From Oryzias latipes (Eukaryota; Chordata; Actinopteri; Beloniformes; Adrianichthyidae): 64,000 bases of DNA. Shown here one piece after another: positions 1 to 9,549 of the stretch. Both the position numbers and the translations under genes were made by a program. Numbering within the stretch: the stretch's first letter is position 1; each line of letters starts with the position of its first letter. The notes below the pieces were generated by a model that saw nothing but the letters and a program-made list of their open reading frames with translations, made no database searches and was not told where the DNA came from. The DNA lies in the NCBI RefSeq assembly GCF_002234675.1, contig NC_019866.2:24970531-25034530 (forward strand), read 5' to 3'.

Positions 1-229
1 AATGCGTTAACTGATCCGGTTCCAATGCGTTAACTGATCCGGTTCCAACGCGCTCACTGATCCGGTTCCAACGCGCTCACTGATCCGGTTCCAACGCGCT
101 CACTGATCCGGTTCCAACGCGCTCACTGATCCGGTTCCAATGCGTTAACTGATCCGGTTCCAACGCGCTCACTGATCCGGTTCCAATGCGTTCACTGATT
201 TGGTTCCAATGCGTTCACTGATCTGGTTC
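1..229. repeat. 23-bp tandem satellite, left edge open
   Basis: Ten consecutive 23-bp units share the core CTGATCCGGTTCC. Two sub-variants alternate, one with AATGCGTTAA and one with AACGCGCTCA at the unit start. The last two units carry extra changes (GATTTGG, GATCTGG), the usual decay at an array edge. The array begins at base 1, so its true size is unknown. It lies upstream of the ENGASE-like exons and is probably in an intron of that gene. Confidence 0.95.
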
Positions 230-503
230 TCAGATGCTGTATGGTATAAACGGTGCCGGCTTCAGTCTGATTCACACTTTTCACTCCACAATGTTTTACT
301 GCTGTGGTTTGAAAAGGTTTTCCTTGTTTTGGGGGAAAATGTTCTATTTGCGGACAGGAGCTCTCATCGAAACACGAGGGTGTAATCTATTCCTGGCTCC
401 TGGTGGTTGAACGGTTGCTTAGGAACTGAAACTGGATGTGTTTTTAATCTGTGGGCTGATGCCTGTGAGCTTAGTGCTGATGGTTGTTCTCCTGCGGCTG
501 CAG

Positions 504-1966
504 CCATCAGTCTGACTCCTGAGGCGCTGGACAACGGCCACCATTTAATGAAGCACCTCACTCATCTTCACCTGGAGGGAAACCGGACCGCGGACGGTTG
601 GACCTTCAGGTGAGCCATCCCAGCGGCTGCCACGGGCAGGTCTTAGTCTGCGGCTCAGGTGTGTTTCTCTGACAGAGGCTCAGAGGTGGAGCTTCGCGGC
701 TGCATCCTCAGAGACGTTGGCGTGCTCATCCAGCGGGATGGCGAGCCCGGAGATGTGCCTTTCAGCTGCCGGCTGGGCAAGATCATGGTGAGACGGGGGC
801 TCTTTTCATGTTTTCACAGCTTCCATCATGAAGACAATCAGATGACAGAACAGGACGGCGTCTGTCTGCTGTGACCATCTGACGGAGAACAGGAATGAGA
901 CGAACCCTGGAACGTCCTCGTACTGAACGTTGCATAAAAACATGGACTTGGTCTCAGCCTCTTTTCAGAAACCACCAGAAAATAAACTGCATCCACTGCT
1001 GCAAGACATAAATATGGTTTGGGACTTATTCGGCCGTTCTTCACAGCCAAACTTCATATTTTAGTTTGATAAATCCAAGAGGTCCCCGTGACAAGCAGCA
1101 GACGCACTTATGAATGTCAGCAGGTGGCTGCAGAGCCCGTCTTGCTGCGGCGCTCCACCTGACTCCTCACGCCAAACGCCTCCTCTGGAGGAAACTCACT
1201 GAATTCCAACAATTCATGCATGTATACGTCATGGTACAGGGGGAGAGCGGTCAACCTCTGATTGGAACATTGCAGGTTCGGATCCTGCCTTATGTTGTAG
1301 TGAGTCTTTGGGCAAGACACTGAAGCCCTCATTGCCCCTGGTGGGGGAAGTTTGGCGCCATTCGGTAGCGGAGTCGCCATCTGTGTGTGTGTTTGTGTGT
1401 GTGTTTGTGTGCATGGGTGACTGTAAAGCACAAAGTGGGTTTCCAGCATGGAGCGTTTACACAGATCCTTTCTAAAGCTGCTCAGACTCTTCTTTTCATT
1501 TGAACGATGATGATCTAAATCTGTCAGTGACGGGATGATCCTAACCCGCACCTCGCTGGTCTTCTTCTGTCAGGTGGTGGACGTGGCGAGTCTGGAGGCG
1601 CCCCCTCCCCCGGTGCGGGGGGTGTGCGTTGAAGACATCGTTTGGTTCCGTGGCTCTGGCACCCCCCCCCAACGGTCTCCGCTCCTGAACGCCACTCTGC
1701 ACTGGGAGTACTCCTCTGAGCTCGTGCATCATTTCAAAGTCCACCGGCGCCGTCTGAGAGGACCGGACCCCCGGATCCCTCCGGGGCCCCTGGAGCTGGT
1801 GGGCCGGGCGCACGCCAACCTGTTCAGGGTGACGGCGCTGGCGGTGCCAGAGCCACCAAGCCTGCTGGAGCTGGTGGTGGAACCGGTCCTCCTGGTGGAC
1901 GTCCCCGTGCCTGAGGAGCTCTGGGGCAGAAGGCAGCTCAGCTACACGGAGGCGGCTGCACCGTGA
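504..1966 (+). CDS. engase: ENGASE-like C-terminus (cytosolic endo-beta-N-acetylglucosaminidase), 3 terminal exons
   Basis: ENGASE releases N-glycans from misfolded or retrotranslocated glycoproteins in the cytosol by cutting the chitobiose core. Only the C-terminal part is here, so the GH85 catalytic domain must lie to the left of the window. Exons are about 504-609, 676-787 and 1574-1966, with the stop TGA at 1964-1966. Phases match: AG|A rebuilds an Arg codon at 609/676, and 787/1574 is phase 0. The acceptor at 503 is the least certain, since a second AG lies 7 bases further on. The reading ELRGCILRDVGVLI, then PFSCRLGKI, then VVDVASLEAPPPPVRG fits my recollection of the ENGASE C-terminal beta-sandwich region. 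The assignment rests on memory of the family and on the neighbouring human 17q genes, not on a search. The gene is convergent with scpep1. A 0.8-kb intron (788-1573) holds a SINE. Confidence 0.7.
1232..1445 (+). mobile_element. tRNA-derived SINE
   Basis: A pol III-like head is followed about 40 bases later by a B-box-like GGTTCGGATCC at 1276-1286. Then come a conserved body (GGGCAAGACACTGAAGCCC, CCTGGTGGGGG), a TG-rich stretch (1381-1412) and a tail (GGGTGACTGTAAAGCAC). This layout is the widespread teleost tRNA-SINE pattern. It sits in the last intron of the ENGASE-like gene. The boundaries are approximate. Confidence 0.7.
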
Positions 1967-3431
1967 TGAGGGCCTCATGCAGTCTGTGACTGGAAGGAGG
2001 AGTGACAGCATTTCCTGATGTTTGTGGATGAATCATCCAGTTTGAGGTTCATCTGATCCTCCGTGATGCAGCAGATGATTCTGGGGGGGGGTCCTCCTGT
2101 GTGGCAGGCTCAGGAAAGACTCCCAGTCTTTGTTTTGGGGGGGGTGTTTGACTGGTGCTGTAATGAGTTACCTGATTAATTCAGAACACGTCAAAGTTAG
2201 AGAAGAAAAATACTGAAAAGCAAATATATACTGGGGGGGGGGGGCTTATGATAACCTGACTGCCTCCCTTCATATGGAGGCAGATGCTTTTAATGAGACA
2301 TGAAATGGAGTAAAAGAATAGTCACATATATGCATGTTACTGTGGATCTATACAGAAATATGACGATAGATCAGATCTGTCTTTGTTCTACTTTTTTCTG
2401 TTGAATGTTGTGTGAATCTATGCCATGTTTGTTTATGGGATGTTGTCAGGTCGTTTTCAGGTTCTTGGTTTTGTTTGAACCATTAAACTTAAACAAACTC
2501 ATTTAAAGCAGGAACTGTTGACCTCAGTTGAAGAAGCAGCTCATGCAGGAATCAGGATGAATGTTCACGTCGTGTCCAGTAGGTGTCGCTGTCTTAATGT
2601 CAGCCTCATGAATGCAGGTCAGTGTGCCGAGGATGGACAGATGTGGCTCTGCAATAAAACAGCGTTTTTTTAACCAATTTATCCGTCTGTGCGGGTCATT
2701 CTGAGGCTCCTCCCCTCTGAACTTCACTAAACGTCGGGTCGGATGTACTTTAGGAATGAAACTGAAGCAGAGGGTTGATCCACCTGGACGGCTGTCCTCC
2801 ATCCTCGCTGGAGACGATCTTCTCTCTGTGGGTCTGGATCTGAAGTACTGACAGGTGGTCTTCCAGAATCGTCTTTCCTTCTCCAAATGAAAATGAACGC
2901 GCTGAAGGCCTGAATTGGTCAATAATCCATTCCCCATTTGAGTGACTCAGCACTAAAGTTAAAACGTTATCGGCTGCCACACCCCTGAGTGTGTGAAAGG
3001 TCAGACACAGCCACCCTAACACCCAGTCCGATCCCTCAATGCTGAATGTCTTTGGCATGACTCAACCATGGATTTGAACCTGTGACCTTCCCGCCTCAAG
3101 GCAGACACAGCACCCCTTGGTCACTGAGTTTCCATGTGAAGTGTCTGCCCTGACAGGTGCAGACTTTCACCTGAATATCTGAGCTTCTGAGGCCTTCGGT
3201 TCTCAGCGAGAACATTTGGCGGTAAGCTGCTCCGTCAGCGATGAAGCGCTTTGACCTCTGGAGGCGGGACCATCCAGAAGAGGTCAGACCAGCATTTCAG
3301 TCTCATCCAGAAGACCCGTCGGATCCAGAAGCTCCTGCTTGAGTTCTGGTTGGGAGTCGGCCCAGGTAACTGAGGACAGAACCTCCAGCCCATCCAGCAT
3401 CGGATCAGACAACACATTTACAAATAAAAAC
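1967..3431. other. Convergent intergenic spacer / 3' UTR of the ENGASE-like gene
   Basis: There is no supportable gene here. ATTAAA at 2482-2487 and AATAAA at 2653-2658 are candidate poly(A) signals for the upstream + strand gene. A G10 run lies at about 2234. The segment 3066-3110 resembles a decayed tRNA-like head in reverse, but it is too short to call. Confidence 0.5.
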
Positions 3432-3437
3432 TTTATT
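3432..3437 (-). terminator. scpep1: Poly(A) signal of scpep1
   Basis: TTTATT on the + strand reads AATAAA on the minus strand. It lies 107 bases past the scpep1 stop codon and gives a short 3' UTR. Confidence 0.7.
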
Positions 3438-3543
3438 GATTCTTTGGACGCAGACATACAAAACGTAGAATCAAACCAAACTGCAGTTGGGATTTTGGAT
3501 CATTAGTGATTGTCTGAGGCGTTCAGGCGGCTTCAGAGGACCA

Positions 3544-6500
3544 TCAGTCCTGCTGAGTGACCATCTTCAGCATCTTCAGGGCCATCGCTCCCTGGTCTGA
3601 CGGGATCTGACAACAGAACAAAAGATCAGAGACCACAGGATGGACCCGGTTCCTGCTTCTGAAGACAGAAAACAAAGATCATCGTGGAAATCTTTGGTCC
3701 AGACTCGGACATCTCGTGTCCAGACTTAGAGAAGACGGTTCAGGCTTCATCTTCTTCAGCCTCCCAAACCCAGAAGAGCTCTGAGCTCTACAGGAACCGG
3801 TCAGCTGGTAGAAGCTGGGATCAGATCCAACAGGGTGAAGCTGCTTTCAGCTGCTCACAGGTTTCAGCATCTTCCTGATGTTCCTGCACTCTTTCCTTCC
3901 ACCTTTGTTTAAAATGCTGCCTTTGTTGTCATTTTTGATTCATTTTTCTCATCTGTAAAGCCTTTTCCTCCCCCCCATGTGTGGGGGGGACAGAGAAAAC
4001 TGGCCAGTGCTGACTCACATATGGACCGAGGGGGAAATCCTGCAGCAAAACCCCTAAAAGTGACGACCTCACAAACATTCAGAGGTGAAGGATCTTCCCG
4101 CTCGCCGCCTCACCATGTGACCAGCTTTCAGGATCCAGTAGAAGGAGAAGTTCTTGTAGGTCTTGTAGAAGGCTCCGGTCGCCCCCTGTGAGGCGGGGTC
4201 ATCCAGCGGCGTCCAGCGCAGCTTGCTGAAGCCGGGAAGGCCGTCCCATTTGAGCCGCTTGACCCACTGCTCCTGACCTGTGAGGGCGGAGATCGGCGTC
4301 AGCCGGCGGCGGTTTTTCCACGCGTGACGGACGAGGCGGCGGCTGCTTTACCCAACGTGTCCACGATGAGGTCCAGCTGGCCGTTGTAGACCGTGACGTT
4401 GACGCCGGCGCTCAGCAGCTGGTCGACCACGTCCACCACCGGCTTCATGAAGTCTCCTGCCATGTTGCTGAACACGTCCTCCGCCTGACCTGAACACAGC
4501 AGAAGTGGGCGGTTTCTACCTGCTACAGGCAGAGAAACAAAGATGGGGGTCCAGGTTACCTCCCCAGGTGACATTCTGGGGAATGATGCCCAGCTTCTTC
4601 CTGATTGGTCCGTTCATGAGCTGGCTCAGGGACGGCCTCTGGAGGGGGCTGACGTGCCGCAGAGCCTGCAGAGCTGATGGAGGAGCGAGGAGCGGTCAGT
4701 TAAGACGCAGAAGAAACGTGGGAGCATGCAGGTCCTTACAGATGAAGTCCTTCGCAGCGGAAAACCTCCGTTTGTCCTCTGACTCCTGCGTCAGGATGTT
4801 GTAGAAATTCACTCCGTTTGTGTTCTGGCAGAGGAAAAAACACACAAAATGAATCAGTGCATTTGTGAAATGTGTCTGCGTGGAGCGGGACGCCGTCTCT
4901 CACCTGCTCCACCACCGTCTCAGCCACGGACCACAGCTCTGTGGCCTTCAGGAAGCTCTGCTGCTCCACGGCCTGCTTCACCGCCTCCGCCGCGCCGCTC
5001 ACGTCCGCCAGGCCCGAGTCGTCCAGCAGGGACTGCGCACAGCAGAGACGGACACTGCACCACCGACACCACCTGCAGCCACCTGCGGCTTCTGTGCACT
5101 ACTCACCGTGGTGTAGAGGTACGGACCCCACGTCATGACAGAGTCTGGAAGGAGAAATCACCAAAAACAGTCTGATTGATCCTGAAAGCGTTCCCAGTGG
5201 CCTTTTTAATGATGACTGTGCATTTTTAGACAAATCTAAAACAACCTGTGGCGTTTTCTGGGACATAGTTTCTGCAGAGCAGCAGGAGTAAGCCCACCCA
5301 CCCCTCCTGTCACCAATAACTGAGCTGAGCTCTCCCTTTACGTTCTCTCCCTCTAGCTTACAGCCCCTCCCAACCTAACATTAGCGGTGCAACAAAAATG
5401 GTGATCAGTATCAGATCCATCCATCCGTCCAGTTCTGATCCAGACTCCAGTTCAGACCAGGAGAACAAAAACGTTCACGGATCTGTTGGTCTGCAGGTGG
5501 ATGATCAGAAAGGGGCGGAGCTTGGAGACTTTGGCCCCGCCCATTGTCGTTTGTATTCACTACAAGGTTTTTGCAACTGCATTCCACGGCAACAATTTGA
5601 CCAAAGAAATACTCATAAATGCAGTTTTCTTCTTAATTTCTTTCTGTCCTCCATCATCAGAAAAATGCTACAAGAACACGTTCAAAACACCAAAAACACC
5701 TTTTCCATCACAGTGGCTCTTTAGGAAAAATGGCTTAAAAACCACCCTCAGTGTTTCCTGCTTGAACAGAACCGGATACTGACCCAGCGGTGAAATCCAC
5801 GAGTCTCCCAGAGCCACACCGGCAAAGCTGCATTTGACCGACCCCTGAGCCACAGCCTGAGGAGGCAGGAGAGACGCAGATCAGACACAGAGCAGCTGCC
5901 AGACGGATCTGGAGTGAGAATGAAGTCTGAGGGACTTTACAGTAAGGAAAACACACGGACACGATGTTGGTACCAGACATGGAGGGCTTAAAAACAGCAG
6001 CAGACCGCCGCCACCACAGCAGCAGCAGCAGCAGCAGATCACTCACCTTTGTGAGCTCCAAGGAGATGGCAGCGGCCATCTTCCCTCCATACGACTCAGA
6101 GAAGATGTAGAAGGGGATGCTCTGTGGAGACCAAAAGAGTCTCTGATCATCCTGAGATCTACTTAGATCGCTTACAGAAAAAACTGCTGCCAGAACCCAT
6201 GAGCCCCTTTTTGGTGGTTTAGACGTGTGAAAGGCAGCTGTGGAACCTGGAACTCGGGCCGCTCCGTGAAGAAGTTCTGGAGCAGCACCAGCATGTCCGA
6301 GGCCACCATGGACACGTCTGTGGCGAAGCCGTCGGCCCGGTCCACGAAGCTGAAGCCGGTGCCCACGGGGTTGTCCACAAAGAGCACGCTGGCCGCCTTC
6401 ACCTGCAGGGGAAACAGGTGTGAAAAACCTCCTCCTGACAGCGGCCTCAGGTCTGTGGTCCAGACTCTGGTTCTGTTCCATGATTTCCCAGCAGCCCCAC

Positions 6501-8661
6501 ACAGGACCAAGGAAACGCTGAGCTCACAGACACGTCCGCCAATCACAACGGCTCCACTGTGGCTCCAACTGTTTCCCTCCAGAAGAAAAACCTTCTCACC
6601 CAACTGGTGCTTCTGGGCTGTAGATCCCGATCCAAGGGCCCGATTTCCTCAAAGTTTCCAAATCCGCTTCCAGACCCCCCGGGTCCACCCTGAGAACGGC
6701 AGAGTTTGCTGTTAGACCTAAAAAAAACTTATCATTTCTTTCCAAATGTGCTGTTTCGTGTAGGAAAAACATGACCAAAAAAAGATGCGATTGCAGCAGA
6801 TGGTGACCTCTGTGACCCCTCTGACCTCTGTGACCCCTGTGACCTCTGCTTTATGCTCTTTGTCCTTAATGGCTCAACAGAAAAGATGAATCTAAAGCTG
6901 CTGAAATGAATCTGCATCAAAACCAACCAGATTCACCAATCTGTGGACACATGAGACCAACTGTCAGGCACGGTGGTGGAGGGCTGATAATGTGGGCTTC
7001 TCTCAGGCCTCTTCTGCCCAGCAGATTTTTCCCGCAGCGTTCTACACTTCAACCGTAAAAACTGTCAGGGTTTGGTTTTAGATCTGAAATTTTCCGTTCA
7101 CACAAAACAACAACAACTGTACAAAGTCGATGCTACATCATGAAAAGGTCGGCATCAAAGCGGGGAAAGGTCAAACTGAACTCGTTTTCATTTCTCAACC
7201 CCTCCCAGGCCTGACGGTGAAGGACAGCAGCGTCTCATGCCGACTTACACCCCCCTTCATGTCTGCTGAGGTTTCCACCAGAACCTCCATTCTGATTGGC
7301 TGCAGGATGCCCATTAAAAAGTGATAATGGACGCCTGAAAAAGTAGTTCCGGTCACACGGCCTAAATGTTGTGTATCCCTTCGCTGGTTTCTTCTAAAAA
7401 CAACCTTTATCTTTCATACTATCATCTGGACTAAAAGGAGCGGTAAGAGGAGAACTTTCTCTCAAAGCTGATGCTTTATTTAACCTGCTCTAGAGCGAGG
7501 TCAGTAGCCGTTACCATGACAACGCATGGCATAGAGTCTGGTGGTTTATTTGGGTGAAAAAACAAAACAACAAGATACTAATAATTGAATTCCTATTTAT
7601 CTTTTTCATTGGTGACTTTGGTATAAGCGGGATAATGCCTGACAGGGGGGTTGGTTATCAGAACCGTCGGACGGTTCTGCAGAGTCCACTCATTTCCCTT
7701 AGTTATACCATAGTCCACCTCCGCTGGACTTGTCCGTGTCGGTCCTCCTCCCTGAAGAGGGACGGAACCGTTTTGCTGAAGCAGCTCTATGAATCATTCA
7801 CAGCAGAACGGACCGACTCCACTCAGGAACTCACTTCCTGGTTTTCTTCACAGACATTCATATTCTCTTTTTCTTATCCTTTTTTTAACCTCTTCTGTCT
7901 CCTCTGATGCTTTAGGGAGGAAAACGGAGGACATCAGGGGGATTTTTGACAGCTTCTCATTTTGAGGAAGTTGGAGATTTTGTGTCACTTAAATAAAAAT
8001 AGGTTTTCCTGTAACGTGACTGAGTCATTCAGTCATCGGATCACCTTTTTAGGGTTTTTTTCGCCTTCCAGCAGAAGTCAGACTGCAGAACCTGGACAAT
8101 AGATCCTCCATGGATTCTACTTTTCTCTATTTTAGTTCATGCACTTCCTTGTAGATTCAAAGTGCTGATGGAAATGTTTCCCTCCTCTCATCTTCATCAC
8201 CAGCAGAACAGCTTCAGCCCACAGATCAAGACCCTTGAGCTCAGGTCATCTCTGCTCGTGTCAGCTTCAGACACGCACGCACACGCACGCACCTGCAGCC
8301 ACATGACCAGCGGGAGCTCCCGGAACCCAGCGTCGGCGTGATAGAGCCACCAGAACATGTGGGCCCCGTCCCTCACCTCCACGTAGTTCCACGCCTCTTT
8401 GGGTGGCGGGGGCGCGCACAGCCCTGCGGACAGACAGGTGAGAAGCAAATACCCTGACGAGCATGCGCACACCGACAGAAACCGAGGTTACTTTCGTTTG
8501 ACAGTCATCGGATTTACTGAAGCGAGGACAAGTCCAGAGATGAAAGGATCTGGAGGCGGGAGAAGAAGTGATGAAGAAGTTCTGCTCGACCCACGGAACT
8601 CACCATCACGGACGAGCACAGCGGACGCGCAGAGCCAGAAAAGCACCACGGAGCCGCACAT
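3544..8661 (-). CDS. scpep1: Retinoid-inducible serine carboxypeptidase (SCPEP1), complete
   Basis: This is a secreted/lysosomal S10-family serine carboxypeptidase. There are thirteen exons on the minus strand: 8604-8661, 8293-8423, 6600-6689, 6247-6402, 6047-6121, 5784-5856, 5107-5144, 4904-5032, 4740-4824, 4560-4673, 4352-4489, 4114-4277 and 3544-3606. They sum to 1314 bases (437 aa plus stop), close to the roughly 450 aa of the human protein. All junctions are GT-AG with matching phases. The first exon encodes a signal peptide (MCGSVVLFWLCASAVL). Visible landmarks are MFWWLYHA, GGPGGSGSGFGNFEEIGP (64-81), VDNPVGTGFS, the nucleophile Ser155 in SESYGGK, Asp356 in NGQLDLIVDT and His416 in AGHM|IPSDQG. 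The catalytic triad is therefore intact. The promoter carries two CLEAR-type sites (see 8703). The intron between exons 6 and 7 holds a repeat-family-A copy, and the 1.6-kb intron 2 holds a Tc1 scrap. Confidence 0.97.
5175..5712 (+). repeat. Interspersed repeat family A, copy 1
   Basis: This ~540-bp unit recurs in the window at 9940-10235, 22025-22420 (reverse), 34755-35040 (reverse, internally shortened) and 56945-57338 continuing after 58213 (reverse). Shared blocks include CTAGCTTACAGCCCC, the [14 protein letters not shown]-coding stretch (about 5410-5470), AAATGACAGAG and a terminus CACTCCAATGAAAATGGTG (seen in reverse here at about 5690-5712). No clear inverted ends or target duplication were found, so its class is unassigned. 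It lies in a scpep1 intron. Confidence 0.75.
6955..7012 (+). mobile_element. Tc1/mariner transposase scrap
   Basis: One frame reads VRHGGGGLIMWAS, the core of the Tc1 DDE domain around the second acidic residue. Only about 60 bases are recognisable. A similar fragment appears at 27577-27620. Confidence 0.5.
7030..8292. other. scpep1 intron 2, remainder
   Basis: No exon or confident element was recognised in the rest of this intron. It is AT-richer than the flanking exons. An unclassified stretch at 7500-7910 may be an old repeat, but it has no partner elsewhere in the window. Confidence 0.4.
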
Positions 8662-8702
8662 TTTTGCTGCAAACTGGCGGAGAGGGACTTCACCGATGAC
8701 GA

Positions 8703-8727
8703 GTCACGTGACCAAAAGTCACATGAC
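8703..8727. promoter_or_regulatory. scpep1: Tandem CLEAR-type E-boxes upstream of scpep1
   Basis: GTCACGTGAC at 8703-8712 is a perfect palindrome identical to the published CLEAR consensus bound by TFEB/TFE3/MITF. GTCACATGAC at 8718-8727 differs by one base. Both sit 42-66 bases upstream of the scpep1 start codon, a typical position for such sites in lysosomal genes. Sites are seen directly; use by TFEB is inference. Confidence 0.6.
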
Positions 8728-8934
8728 CACGCCCAGGAGTCAGCTGATCGGCTGACTCCGATTTTTTGAGTTTTTTAAAAACAAGAAAACAGACAGAAAA
8801 AAAGAAGATCCTAAGTTTCTGAAACATCAAAATTTTAAAAGAATTTTTCTCATTGTGAGATTTTTTTTTTCATTCCAAAATTCCCCGAAGGTCACTGAGG
8901 TCACGGACCATGGTTTCCACGGCAACCATCTGCA

Positions 8935-9255
8935 GTCAGTTATCCATCACCTAGTGCTGTAAAGTGTCTCTGTCTGTCTACATTGTGCTAACAGTAAGGT
9001 TTGGTGGTGGGAGGATCATGGTGTGGGTTTATGTATAGTTTCAGAAGCTAGGCTTAAGGCTTGGCTCCTTACTTTCAGTGAAAATAACTCTTTGTGCTTC
9101 ATCAATCCAAAACCCCTTGGACAATTCCACTATCACAAGAGTCTGAACAAAGGAGGGACCAAATGTTTTCAAACAGCATTTTAGAAATCTGCGCCTGATT
9201 TGCCACGATTGAATCCTGGTGATCCTCATGATGCCCTCCATCATGAGAGAAAGGC
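8935..9255 (+). mobile_element. Decayed Tc1-like fragment
   Basis: The stretch AGTAAGGTTTGGTGGTGGGAG...CATGGTGTGGG (from about 8994) and CTTGGACAATTCCACTATC (from about 9115) parallel the DDE-domain part of the full Tc1-like element at 43069-44219. No inverted ends are visible. It lies between the divergent scpep1 and coil promoters. Confidence 0.65.
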
Positions 9256-9549
9256 TAAAAGAACATGCTAAAAAAACAACAACACGATTTTATCCTGAGT
9301 GGGTCTTTGACCTGGATGAAGAATTATTGAGATCCAGGCCTCCTTGTCCAAACTCTGAACAGAACAGTTAAAAATCCTTGTAAATCTCCCTAAAGAGCCC
9401 CGTGAATTATTATGGGATGCTGTTTTAATTTTAAACGAGTGAAAAGGCAGATGGGATACACTCCGGACCGGCAGAGGGCAGTGTCGTGACAAAAGCAGCG
9501 CTTTATCCTCTGCGCATGCGCGGGGCGGCGTGTTGTCGCGGAGGGTGTC

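Larger units (their letters stand above)
8662..9549. promoter_or_regulatory. Divergent scpep1/coil promoter region
   Basis: The scpep1 start codon (8661, minus) and the coil start codon (9550, plus) lie 888 bases apart, head to head. CpG-rich sequence flanks each start (about 8580-8760 and 9470-9550). The middle (8935-9250) is filled by a decayed Tc1-like fragment. The two promoters are therefore probably separate cores rather than one shared core. Confidence 0.6.

Noticed and set aside
1541-2011. 156-codon frame antisense to the ENGASE-like last exon
   Set aside because: GC-rich shadow of the real coding frame, with no recognisable domain.
3066-3120. tRNA gene or SINE in reverse
   Set aside because: Only a GAACCTGTGACC-like stretch; no cloverleaf, partner box or SINE body.
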